DNA of 64,000 nt from Ramlibacter alkalitolerans (GTDB taxonomy: Bacteria > Pseudomonadota > Gammaproteobacteria > Burkholderiales > Burkholderiaceae_C). Under the pieces are notes generated by a model. The model was not told where the DNA came from. It ran no database searches and worked only from the letters and a program-made list of their open reading frames with translations. Shown one piece after another: positions 12,207 through 19,204 of this stretch; within the stretch, counting starts at the first letter, position 1, and each line of letters begins with the position of its first letter. Made by a program: the position numbers and the translations under genes. Where the stretch lies: contig NZ_JAEQND010000010.1 of NCBI RefSeq assembly GCF_016722765.1, positions 51,001 through 115,000 of the forward strand. The letters run 5' to 3'.

Positions 12207-13019
12207 TCAGTAATTGCCCTTGGCCACGGGCTGCGGCTGCGCGCCGCCCTTGAACTTCGCCGACAGGGCGCTGGTGGACTTGACCATCAGGCTGCTGTCG
12301 GTGCCCACGGCGATGAAGGTGGCGCCCATCTCGATGTGCTTGCGCGCCAGGGCCTCGTCCAGCGTCAGGATGCCGATCGCCTTGTCCGCCTTCCGGATGC
12401 GCGCGAACAGGTCCTCGTGCATCTTCATCATCTCGGGATGCCAGGGATCGCCCACGTGGCCGAAGGCCGCCGACAGGTCCGCCGGGCCGATGAAGACGCC
12501 GTCCACGCCTTCGACGTCGGCGATCGCGTCGATGTTGCGCACGCCGGCCTGCGTCTCCACCTGCACCAGCAGGCAGGCCTCGCGATTGGCTTCCTTCGCG
12601 TAGTTGGTGTTGCGCCCCCAGCCGGAGGCGCGCGTCGCGGCCATGCCGCGGATGCCCTCGGGCGGGTAGCGCAGGCAGCGCACCAGCTCGCGCGCCTGCT
12701 CCGCGGTCTCCACCATCGGCACCAGCAGCGTCTGGATGCCGAGGTCCAGGTACTGCTTGATCGCCGCCTGGCCGACGTAGCCGTGGCCCATCGGCAGCCG
12801 CGCGACCGCCTGCACGCCCGGGTAGCCGGCGATGATCTGCGACTGGATCATCAGGTTCTGCAGGTCGTTGGGCGAGTGCTCGGAGTCGAGCAGCAGCCAG
12901 TCGAAGCCGGCGGCGGCGCAGATCTCGGTCGGCAGCGGGCCGAGCAGGCTGCACCACAGGCCGACCTGGGTGCGCTTCTCGCGCATCGCTTGCTTGAAGG
13001 TGTTGATGGGCGTCTGCAT
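12207..13019 (-). CDS. hpaI: 4-hydroxy-2-oxoheptanedioate aldolase HpaI
   Basis: 270 residues, as for E. coli HpaI. HpcH/HpaI-type barrel with DWLLLDSEHSP (His48 region), VQVETQAGVRNI (metal Glu) and FIGPADLSAAFG (metal Asp). It cleaves 4-hydroxy-2-oxoheptane-1,7-dioate to pyruvate and succinic semialdehyde, the last step of homoprotocatechuate meta-cleavage. Placed 13 bp after hpaH. The start ATG at 13019 gives the canonical N-terminus; the open frame extending upstream is out-of-frame hpaH shadow. Confidence 0.94.
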   Translation of the reverse strand: MQTPINTFKQAMREKRTQVGLWCSLLGPLPTEICAAAGFDWLLLDSEHSPNDLQNLMIQSQIIAGYPGVQAVARLPMGHGYVGQAAIKQYLDLGIQTLLVPMVETAEQARELVRCLRYPPEGIRGMAATRASGWGRNTNYAKEANREACLLVQVETQAGVRNIDAIADVEGVDGVFIGPADLSAAFGHVGDPWHPEMMKMHEDLFARIRKADKAIGILTLDEALARKHIEMGATFIAVGTDSSLMVKSTSALSAKFKGGAQPQPVAKGNY

Positions 13020-13032
13020 TCCTTGTCTCCCC

Positions 13033-13833
13033 TCAGGTGAATGTGAACGTGAAGCGGCCGAGCGGCCCGTAGTCGGCGTCGAAGACGTCGCCGCGACGGG
13101 CCGGCACCGGCCGCGTGAACGAGCCGGCCAGCACGACCTCGCCGGCCTGCAGCCGCTCGCCCCAGGGCGCGAGCTTACGCGCAAGCCAGGCGACGCCGAC
13201 GGCGGGATGTCCCTGCACGCCGGCGGCCAGCCCGGTTTCCTCCACGACGCCGTTCTGGCGCAGGATCGCGCCGACCCAGGGCAGGTCCAGCGTGCGCGGA
13301 TCCGCGCGGCGGCCGCCGAGGACGATGCCGGCATTGGCGGCGTTGTCGCTGATGGTGTCGAACACCTTGCGCGGCGCCTTCGTGTGGCGGTCGAACTGCT
13401 CGATGCGCGCATCGATGATCTCGATGGCCGGCTGCACGTACTCCGTGGCGGCGAGCACGTCCTCCATGGTCACCTGCTCGCCTTCCAGTGCGTCCTTCAG
13501 GATGAAGGCGAGTTCGACCTCCACCCGCGGCGCGATGAAGCGCTGCGCCGGGATGTCGCCGGGCTCGAAGAACATGTCGTCCAGCAGGGTGCCGTAGTCC
13601 GGCTCGTCGATCTGGCTGGACTGCTGCATCGCGCGCGAGGTCAGGCCGATCTTGTGGCCGCGCACCTGGCGGCCTTCGGCGATCTTCATGGCGACCCAGG
13701 CGCGCGAGACGGCGTAGCCGTCCTCGATGGTCATGCCCGGGAAGCGCTTCGAGAAGTGCTCGACCTGCACGCGCGAGCGCTCGGATTCGTGCAGTTCGCG
13801 GGCGAGCTGCTGGATGGTCTGGGGATCGAACAT
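13033..13833 (-). CDS. hpaH: 2-oxo-hept-4-ene-1,7-dioate hydratase HpaH
   Basis: 266 residues, full family length. FAH-fold hydratase with [12 protein letters not shown], the acidic metal ligands in [10 protein letters not shown], and [12 protein letters not shown]. Adds water to 2-oxohept-4-ene-1,7-dioate to give the HpaI substrate. A 128-bp gap containing an 89-bp palindromic repeat separates it from hpaF; otherwise the operon is tightly packed. Confidence 0.94.
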   Translation of the reverse strand: MFDPQTIQQLARELHESERSRVQVEHFSKRFPGMTIEDGYAVSRAWVAMKIAEGRQVRGHKIGLTSRAMQQSSQIDEPDYGTLLDDMFFEPGDIPAQRFIAPRVEVELAFILKDALEGEQVTMEDVLAATEYVQPAIEIIDARIEQFDRHTKAPRKVFDTISDNAANAGIVLGGRRADPRTLDLPWVGAILRQNGVVEETGLAAGVQGHPAVGVAWLARKLAPWGERLQAGEVVLAGSFTRPVPARRGDVFDADYGPLGRFTFTFT

Positions 13834-13842
13834 GGTCGTTAT

Positions 13843-13931
13843 CCGTCACACCCGCGCAGGCGGGGGCCCAGAGCACGCGCGCAGCGCGTGAGCTTCGATG
13901 CACTGGATCCCCGCCTGCGCGGGGATGACGG
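13843..13931. repeat. 89-bp palindromic intergenic repeat, copy B
   Basis: Begins CCGTCACACCCGCGCAGG and ends CGCGGGGATGACGG, so the two ends are near-complementary, with an inner GCGCGCAGCGCG core. Its reverse complement matches the element at 15364-15452 closely over the full 89 bp. It lies between hpaF and hpaH in the same transcript and would fold into a long hairpin. The type (mirror ends with GTCATTCCCGCG...) is a common dispersed proteobacterial repeat. Confidence 0.85.
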
Positions 13932-13961
13932 GGAGGGAGGCGGGGCGGACGGTGCGTGGGG

Positions 13962-14366
13962 TCATTTGTTGAACAGCGGATGCAGCGTGCTGTGCTTGGC
14001 GTCGTACACCTGGCCGGGGCTCTCGTCGATCTGCAGCGTGATGCCGATCAGCTCCTGCGCGAACACCGGGGCGAAGTGCTCCTGCACGACGGCCAGCAGG
14101 CGGTCGCCCGCGTTCTTCTGCACGGGCGCGCTGCGCCCAGGACCCATGCGCACGTTGATGTAGACGAAGGCGTAGTCGCCCTTGCCGTCGGCCACCGCGT
14201 AATGCGCGGCCGGAAAGGCCAGCACCCGCGTGCCGCCGGTGGGAAAGACCTGCTTGCCGGCCTCGTCGAGGATGGTGAGCATCGTGTCCGCCAGCTTGCG
14301 GCAGAGGGCGTCGAGGTCCGTCTTCGCCTCGATGTTCGGTGTGTAGAGGATGACGCAGTGGGGCAT
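13962..14366 (-). CDS. hpaF: 5-carboxymethyl-2-hydroxymuconate delta-isomerase HpaF
   Basis: 134 residues; E. coli HpaF is 126. Starts MPH, so the catalytic Pro1 of the tautomerase superfamily is exposed after Met removal; KGDYAFVYINVRMGPGRS corresponds to the conserved DYAFVHM...GAGRS of HpaF, and the protein ends HPLFNK. Catalyses the 1,3-keto-enol isomerisation of 5-carboxymethyl-2-hydroxymuconate. Starts 2 bp after the hpaD stop. Confidence 0.9.
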   Translation of the reverse strand: MPHCVILYTPNIEAKTDLDALCRKLADTMLTILDEAGKQVFPTGGTRVLAFPAAHYAVADGKGDYAFVYINVRMGPGRSAPVQKNAGDRLLAVVQEHFAPVFAQELIGITLQIDESPGQVYDAKHSTLHPLFNK

Positions 14367-14368
14367 GC

Positions 14369-15295
14369 TCAGAGTCGCTGGCCGATGTTCGTGTAGCCGT
14401 CGGCGCTGGACGCCTGGGCCTTGGGGATGGCGTCGTCGGCGACGGGCGTCACCGGGAACACCGCGTTGATCTGCCCGGTGCCGGAGGCGCCGAAGTAGGG
14501 CGTGATCACTTCCGCGCGGCCGCCGTAGGCGGACCAGCCGAGCGCGCCCAGCAGCATCGCCGTGTCGTGCATGAAGCCCTCGCCGTGGCCCTTGGCCGCA
14601 TATTCGGGCAGCATGCCGCAGAAGGTCTTCCAGTCGCCGGCTTCCCACAGCCGCACCACGTCGCGGTCCAGCGTTTCCAGGAAGGGGCTCCAGATGCGGA
14701 AGGCGTACTCGGGCGCCAGTCCGTTCTGCGCGAAGCGGTGCGACAGCGAACCGCTGGCGAAGAAGGCGACGGTGCCGTCGTAGTGATCCTCCACCGCGCG
14801 CCGCATGGCCCAGCCCAGGCGCGCGCTGTCGTTCAGGTAGTGCGCCTGGCACAGCGCCGAGACCGAGATCACCTTGAAGTGCCGGTCCTGGTTCATATAG
14901 CGCATGGGAACCAGCGTGCCGTATTCGGGTGCCAGTGTCGTGCGCTCGTGCGCCAGCGTCTCGACGCCCCATTCGTTGCAGGCCTGGGCGAGCAACTGGC
15001 CGAGTTCCGGATTGCCCGGGAACGCGTATTCGAGGTTGCTGATGAAGTGCGGCAGCTCGTTGCTGGTGTAGAGGCCCTGGAAGTGGGCGCCGCAGTTGAC
15101 GTGGTAGTTCGCGTTGACCAGCCAGTGGGAGTCGAACACCACGATCGTGTCCACCCCGAGTTCGCGGCAGCGCCGGCCGATCTCGACGTGCCCGTCGATC
15201 GCGTCTTGCCGCGTGCCGTGGCGCGGGCCCGGCAGCTCGCTGAGGTACATGGAGGGAACGTGCGTGATCTTGGCGGCGAGCGCGAGCTTACCCAT
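14369..15295 (-). CDS. hpaD: 3,4-dihydroxyphenylacetate 2,3-dioxygenase HpaD
   Basis: 308 residues from ATG 15295 (MGKLALAAKITHVPSMYLSE). Class III (LigB-type) extradiol dioxygenase: ITHVPSMYLSELPGPRHG carries the first iron-ligand His, VVFDSHWLVN the second, and FFASGSLSHRF the catalytic region. Opens the homoprotocatechuate ring between C2 and C3 using Fe(II) and O2. The open frame continues upstream through a tandem repeat (to 15403) but that extension is repeat-derived and was rejected. 210 bp of repeats separate it from hpaE. Confidence 0.93.
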   Translation of the reverse strand: MGKLALAAKITHVPSMYLSELPGPRHGTRQDAIDGHVEIGRRCRELGVDTIVVFDSHWLVNANYHVNCGAHFQGLYTSNELPHFISNLEYAFPGNPELGQLLAQACNEWGVETLAHERTTLAPEYGTLVPMRYMNQDRHFKVISVSALCQAHYLNDSARLGWAMRRAVEDHYDGTVAFFASGSLSHRFAQNGLAPEYAFRIWSPFLETLDRDVVRLWEAGDWKTFCGMLPEYAAKGHGEGFMHDTAMLLGALGWSAYGGRAEVITPYFGASGTGQINAVFPVTPVADDAIPKAQASSADGYTNIGQRL

Positions 15296-15301
15296 GCGAA
15301 C

Positions 15302-15382
15302 CTCCCTTGCCGTCATTGCTGCGAAGGCCTCCCTCGCCGTCATTCGCGCGGAGGCCACCCTCACCGTCATTCCCGCGAAGGC
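15302..15382. repeat. Tandem repeat, 3 x 27 bp
   Basis: Three adjacent 27-bp units (15302-15328, 15329-15355, 15356-15382), each of the form C-T/A-CCCT-N-CCGTCATT followed by CGCG(A/G)AGGC. The third unit is the left end of the 89-bp repeat that follows, so the array looks like a local expansion of that end. It occupies the leader just upstream of hpaD. Confidence 0.85.
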
Positions 15383-15452
15383 GGGAATCCAGGGCTTCCG
15401 CATTCACGCGCTGCGCGCGTGCTCTGGGCCCCCGCCTGCGCGAGGGTGACGG
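15364..15452. repeat. 89-bp palindromic intergenic repeat, copy A
   Basis: Starts CCGTCATTCCCGCGAAGG and ends GCGAGGGTGACGG. Same length as copy B at 13843-13931 but in opposite orientation; both share the segment CACGCGCTGCGCGCGTGC. Lies between hpaE and hpaD. Confidence 0.87.
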
Positions 15453-15505
15453 GTATGCACCCTTCCTGGCCCCCCGCCCACGCGGGCACAACGGCATCCG
15501 ACCCA

Positions 15506-16963
15506 TCACACCCCCCAACGCGGAATGTGATGCGACCCCAGCGACACCGCGATGTTCTTCGGCTCCAGGAACACCTCGTAGCTCCACGTCCCCCCTTCGC
15601 GCCCCGTCCCCGACGCCTTCGTCCCGCCGAAAGGCTGGCGCAGGTCGCGCACGTTCTGGCTGTTGACGAAGCACATGCCGGCCTCGATCGCTGCCGCCAC
15701 CCGGTGCGCGCGGCCGACGTTCTCCGTGAACACGTACGACGAGAGCCCGTAAGGGATGTCGTTGGCGATGCGGATCGCGTCTTCCTCGCCGTCGAACGGG
15801 ATCAGGCAGGCCACCGGCCCGAAGATCTCGTCCTGCGCGATGCGCATGCGGTTGTCGACGTCGGCGAAGACCGTGGGCACGACGTAGTTGCCCTTCTCCA
15901 CGCGTCCGGGCAAGGGCGGCACGTCGAGCCCGCCGCACAGCAGCGTGGCGCCTTCCTTCGTGCCGGCCTCGATGTAGCCGCGCACCTTGGCCAGGTGGCC
16001 CTGCGAGATCATGGGGCCGATGATGGTCTTCTCGTCCAGCGGATCGCCGACGGCGATCTTCTTCGCCCGCGCGGCGAAGCGCTCCGCGAACTTCGCGTAG
16101 ATGGACTTCTGCACCAGGATGCGGCTGCCGGCGGTGCAGCGCTCGCCGTTGTTGGAGAAGATCATGAACACGGCGGCATCGAGGGCGCGTTCGAAATCCG
16201 CGTCCTCGAAGATCACGAAGGGCGACTTGCCACCGAGCTCCATGCTGAATTTCTTCAGCCCCGCTTCCCTGACGATGCGGTTGCCGGTCGCCGTGGAGCC
16301 GGTGAAGGAGATCGCGCGCACGTCCGGGTGCCGCACCAGCGGCTCGCCGGCCTGCTTGCCGAAGCCGTGCACGATGTTCAGCACGCCGGGCGGAATGCCC
16401 GCCTCCAGCGCCAGCGCGCCCAGCCGGGCGGCCGTCATCGGCGACAGCTCGCTCATCTTCAGCACCGCGGTGTTGCCGAAGGCGAGGCAGGGCGCGACCT
16501 TCCAGGTGGCCGTCATGAAAGGCACGTTCCAGGGCGAGATCAGCGCGCACACGCCCACCGGATGGAACAGCGTGTAGTTCAGGTGCGTTGGCGTCGGGTA
16601 CGTGTGGCCGTCCACGCGCACGCACATCTCGGCGAAATAGGAAAAGTTGTCGGCCGCGCGCGGCACCAGCTGCCTGCCGGTCTGCGCGATCACCTGGCCG
16701 GTGTCGTCGGTCTCGGTCTGCGCGAGTTCCGGGACGTTCTGCGCGATCAGTTCGCCCAGCTTGCGCACCAGCTTGGCGCGTTCCGGCGCGGCCAGCGACG
16801 ACCACTTGGGAAACGCCTCCTTCGCCGCGGCCACGGCCTGGTTCACCTCCGCTTCGCCGCCGGCGGCGACTTCGGCCAGCACCTCCTGCGTGGCGGGGTT
16901 CACGGTCTCGAAGTATTCGCGGCCGGCGACAGGCTTGCCGGCGATCAGGTGGTCGATGCGCAT
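15506..16963 (-). CDS. hpaE: 5-carboxymethyl-2-hydroxymuconate semialdehyde dehydrogenase HpaE
   Basis: 485 residues; HpaE of E. coli is 488. Aldehyde dehydrogenase fold with SPWNVPFM (NAD site), FTGSTATGNRI, general base Glu242 in MELGGKSP and nucleophile Cys276 in NNGERCTAG. Oxidises the HpaD ring-cleavage product with NAD+. Starts 2 bp after hpaG2. ATG 16963 gives MRIDHLIAGKPV, the canonical start. Confidence 0.94.
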   Translation of the reverse strand: MRIDHLIAGKPVAGREYFETVNPATQEVLAEVAAGGEAEVNQAVAAAKEAFPKWSSLAAPERAKLVRKLGELIAQNVPELAQTETDDTGQVIAQTGRQLVPRAADNFSYFAEMCVRVDGHTYPTPTHLNYTLFHPVGVCALISPWNVPFMTATWKVAPCLAFGNTAVLKMSELSPMTAARLGALALEAGIPPGVLNIVHGFGKQAGEPLVRHPDVRAISFTGSTATGNRIVREAGLKKFSMELGGKSPFVIFEDADFERALDAAVFMIFSNNGERCTAGSRILVQKSIYAKFAERFAARAKKIAVGDPLDEKTIIGPMISQGHLAKVRGYIEAGTKEGATLLCGGLDVPPLPGRVEKGNYVVPTVFADVDNRMRIAQDEIFGPVACLIPFDGEEDAIRIANDIPYGLSSYVFTENVGRAHRVAAAIEAGMCFVNSQNVRDLRQPFGGTKASGTGREGGTWSYEVFLEPKNIAVSLGSHHIPRWGV

Positions 16964-16965
16964 GG

Positions 16966-17715
16966 TCAGGAGGAAATGGTGTTCATGAGCGCGCCGATGC
17001 CTTCGATCTCGGTCACGACGACGTCGCCCACCTTGCAGTCCACGACGCCATCCGGCGTGCCGGTGAGGATCAGGTCGCCGGGGTTCAGCGTCATGAAGCC
17101 GGAGAACCATTCGACCAGCCAGGGCACGTTGAAGATCATGTCCTTCGTGTTGCCCTGCTGGGTGACATGGCCGTTGACGGTGGTCTTGAGCGCGAGCGCC
17201 ATCGGGTCCGGCACGTCGGCGCGGTCGACCAGCCACGGGCCCAGCGGCGTGGCGCCGTCGCGGTTCTTCACGCGCAGGTTGGGCCGGTACCAGTTCTCCA
17301 GGTAGTCGCGGATCGCGTAGTCGTTGGCAACGGTGTAGCCGGCGATGAAATCGTAGGCGTCGTCGCGCTGGACCTTCTTCGCCCGCTTGCCGATCACCAC
17401 CGCGAGTTCGCACTCGTAGTGCATGAACTGCACGTCGGCGGGGCGCCGGGTGGACTGGCGGTGGCCGTTGAGGGCGCGCTCGCCTTTCAGGAACACGAGC
17501 GGCTCCTCGGGCGCCTTGAACGCGAGTTCCTTCGCGTGGTCCGCGTAGTTGAGGCCCAGCGCCAGGATCGTGCGCGGCTTCTCCACCGGCGCCAGCGGCG
17601 GCAGCCACGTGACCTGGTCCTGCCAGACCCGCTGGCCGTCCTCCAGCAGCAGCTGGCCGTCGCGTTCGGTGGCGTTGTGCACCACGCCCTGGTGGATCAC
17701 GCGCGCGCGCTTCAT
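16966..17715 (-). CDS. hpaG2: HpaG2: fumarylacetoacetase-fold subunit of homoprotocatechuate isomerase/decarboxylase
   Basis: 249 residues. FAH-family domain with ILALGLNYADHAKEL, VFLKG, metal-ligand region HYECELAVVIGKRAKKV and GYTVANDYAIRD, and the LILTGTPDGV motif near the end. Corresponds to the C-terminal half of fused HpaG (429 residues in E. coli), which decarboxylates 5-oxopent-3-ene-1,2,5-tricarboxylate and isomerises the product. In this organism the halves are separate genes that overlap by 4 bp (ATGA at 17712-17715). Confidence 0.9.
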   Translation of the reverse strand: MKRARVIHQGVVHNATERDGQLLLEDGQRVWQDQVTWLPPLAPVEKPRTILALGLNYADHAKELAFKAPEEPLVFLKGERALNGHRQSTRRPADVQFMHYECELAVVIGKRAKKVQRDDAYDFIAGYTVANDYAIRDYLENWYRPNLRVKNRDGATPLGPWLVDRADVPDPMALALKTTVNGHVTQQGNTKDMIFNVPWLVEWFSGFMTLNPGDLILTGTPDGVVDCKVGDVVVTEIEGIGALMNTISS

Positions 17716-18335
17716 GCGGCCTCCGCGACGAAAGTGTTGGTGAGGGTGCCGAGCGCCGGCATCTTGATCTCGACGCGGTCGCCGGCGCGCACGCGCGGCC
17801 GGTCCGTGTCGCAGCCCAGCATCAGCATGTCGCCCTCGCCGAAGCTCATGAACTCGCTGACGTCGGCCAGCAGCTTTTCCGCCGACCGCACCAGCTGCGA
17901 GAAGCGCACCGTCTGTTTCAGCTCGCCGTTGACGCGCACCTCCAGCTTGAACACCGCCGGATCGCCGGCCTCGTTGCGGGCGCGCACGCGGTCGCCGATG
18001 CCGAGGAAGCCGTCGAGGCAGTTGTACTTCACCGGCGGGCGGAACAGGCTCTCGTGCGGGATGCGCACGTCGTTCATCAGCACGTAGCCGCCGATCTCGC
18101 GCGCCGAGCGCAGCACCATCGCCACCGTGGCGCCGACTTCCAGCTCCTGCACGTGGGCGGGGATGGCGATCGCGCCGCCGTTCTCGGTCCAGGTGTTGGC
18201 CGGCTTGACGTACAGCACGGGGGCTTGCGGCGGCGCCTTGTACGGGGCTTCGTTCACCTTCGGGCCGAGCGCGTCGAGCTCGCCGCGGAAATTCAGCAGC
18301 GTGCCGTAGACCGTGCCTCGCTTGAGCAGGTTCAT
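17712..18335 (-). CDS. hpaG1: HpaG1: fumarylacetoacetase-fold subunit of homoprotocatechuate isomerase/decarboxylase
   Basis: 207 residues; corresponds to the N-terminal half of fused HpaG. Contains GTLLNFRGELDALG, VLYVKPANTW, VMNDVRIPHESL-like VLMNDVRIPHE, and MLGCDTDRPRVRAGD. It overlaps hpaR upstream and hpaG2 downstream by 4 bp each, so all three are translationally coupled. The two halves together (456 residues) would restore the bifunctional enzyme as a complex. Confidence 0.89.
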   Translation of the reverse strand: MNLLKRGTVYGTLLNFRGELDALGPKVNEAPYKAPPQAPVLYVKPANTWTENGGAIAIPAHVQELEVGATVAMVLRSAREIGGYVLMNDVRIPHESLFRPPVKYNCLDGFLGIGDRVRARNEAGDPAVFKLEVRVNGELKQTVRFSQLVRSAEKLLADVSEFMSFGEGDMLMLGCDTDRPRVRAGDRVEIKMPALGTLTNTFVAEAA

Positions 18336-18763
18336 GGTTGTTCCAGTGCGATGAGTTCGTCGAGCAGCCCGTACAGCTGCGCCAGTTTCTGCTTGCCCAG
18401 CGACTGTTCCAGCCACTGGTAGTGGACCTCCACCGCGGTCGCCATGCGGTCGACCATCTTCAGGCCCTTGGGCGTGGCCTCCACCACTGTGCGACGCTGG
18501 TCGGCGGGATCGCGTTCGCGCCGGATCAGGCCGTCGCGCTCCATGCGCGCCAGCACGCCGGTGAGGCTGGGGCCGAGGATGGTGGCCTCGCGCGCGACGC
18601 GGCCCGTCTCCAGCGTGCCGTGCTCGCCCAGCACCCGCAGCACGCGCCACTGCTGGTCCGACAGGCCGTGCTCGCGCAGGCTGGGGCGGGTGCGCGCCAT
18701 CAGCGACTCGCGGGCCTGCAGCAGCAGGCGCGGAAGGTTGCGATGGGCGAAGGCGGGACTCAT
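18332..18763 (-). CDS. hpaR: MarR family transcriptional repressor HpaR
   Basis: 143 residues from ATG 18763 (E. coli HpaR is 149). Winged helix: recognition helix about residues 55-75, wing DPADQRRTVV at 85-94. N-terminal NLPRLLLQARESLM is the HpaR/HpcR hallmark. An ATG at 18790 would add nine residues but lies inside the predicted -10 box/operator, so 18763 is preferred. HpaR represses hpa genes until 4-hydroxyphenylacetate, 3-hydroxyphenylacetate or homoprotocatechuate binds (family knowledge). First gene of the operon; the palindrome at 18782-18797 implies autoregulation. Confidence 0.92.
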   Translation of the reverse strand: MSPAFAHRNLPRLLLQARESLMARTRPSLREHGLSDQQWRVLRVLGEHGTLETGRVAREATILGPSLTGVLARMERDGLIRRERDPADQRRTVVEATPKGLKMVDRMATAVEVHYQWLEQSLGKQKLAQLYGLLDELIALEQP

Positions 18764-18781
18764 GGCGGGCGGCACACCGAT

Positions 18782-18797
18782 ATTTAACATGTTAAAT
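18782..18797 (-). promoter_or_regulatory. Operator palindrome for HpaR
   Basis: ATTTAACATGTTAAAT is a perfect 16-bp inverted repeat in an otherwise GC-rich region, the size and A/T composition expected of a MarR-family operator. It is centred about 27 bp upstream of the hpaR start and covers the predicted -10 hexamer. Confidence 0.8.
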
Positions 18798-18816
18798 GTC
18801 CGGCGTGGGAGGTCAA
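18789..18816 (-). promoter_or_regulatory. Predicted sigma-70 promoter of the hpa operon
   Basis: On the minus strand a TTGACC -35 (18811-18816) and TAACAT -10 (18789-18794) are separated by 16 bp. The -10 lies within the operator palindrome. Transcription would begin near 18782, leaving a leader of about 20 nt before hpaR. Confidence 0.6.
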
Positions 18817-18885
18817 GCGGGCATGTCCTTACGCAACGGAGGCCCGGATCCTTGCGCGGCAGCAGGCAGCGCGACGGCAGGGTGG

Positions 18886-19170
18886 CTACAGGGTGCGGGC
18901 GACCCAGTAGGTCGCGCCTTGCGGCCCGTATTGCTCGATGTGGGGCGTGCCGCGGATCACCTCGAAGCGGTCGCCCGGCTGCAGGTGCTGCGTCACCCCG
19001 TGCTGCGTGAGCCAAAGCTCACCCTGCACCACGAGGGCGCGGGCGGTGAATTCGTGGGTGTGTTCCGGAACGAGCGTGTTCGGCTCGTACGAGCGCGCCA
19101 GCACCTCGGTGCAGCCGCGGGCGCGTTCCATCGCCTCGAATTCGGAGAAGGGCTGGCGTGCGGCATTCAC
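18886..19170 (-). CDS. Small cupin-domain protein
   Basis: 94 residues. Single cupin barrel: motif 1 is EHTHEFTARALVVQGELWL (HxH and Glu ligands), motif 2 is PGDRFEVIRGTPHIE with the distal His. Metal-binding is likely; function unknown. It is divergent from radA with 34 bp between starts, and its stop is 122 bp upstream of hpaR on the same strand. The promoter of hpaR lies between them, so I do not count it in the hpa operon. Confidence 0.85.
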   Translation of the reverse strand: MNAARQPFSEFEAMERARGCTEVLARSYEPNTLVPEHTHEFTARALVVQGELWLTQHGVTQHLQPGDRFEVIRGTPHIEQYGPQGATYWVARTL

Positions 19171-19204
19171 GAGGACGATGGTACTCGCGCCTACACTCGG
19201 GTCA

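Noticed and set aside
15296..15403. 36-residue N-terminal extension of HpaD
   Set aside because: It is encoded entirely by the 27-bp tandem units and the palindromic repeat; the family N-terminus begins at 15295.
13843..15452. CRISPR array
   Set aside because: The repeats are palindromic elements and a direct 27-bp expansion without unique spacers of constant size; no cas genes.
16966..18335. hpaG as one gene broken by a frameshift
   Set aside because: Both halves have proper starts and ends and an ATGA overlap; split hpaG genes are known in other bacteria, so a sequencing error is not needed to explain it.
18764..18790. hpaR start at ATG 18790
   Set aside because: That codon lies in the predicted -10 box and operator palindrome, so it would not be in the transcript.
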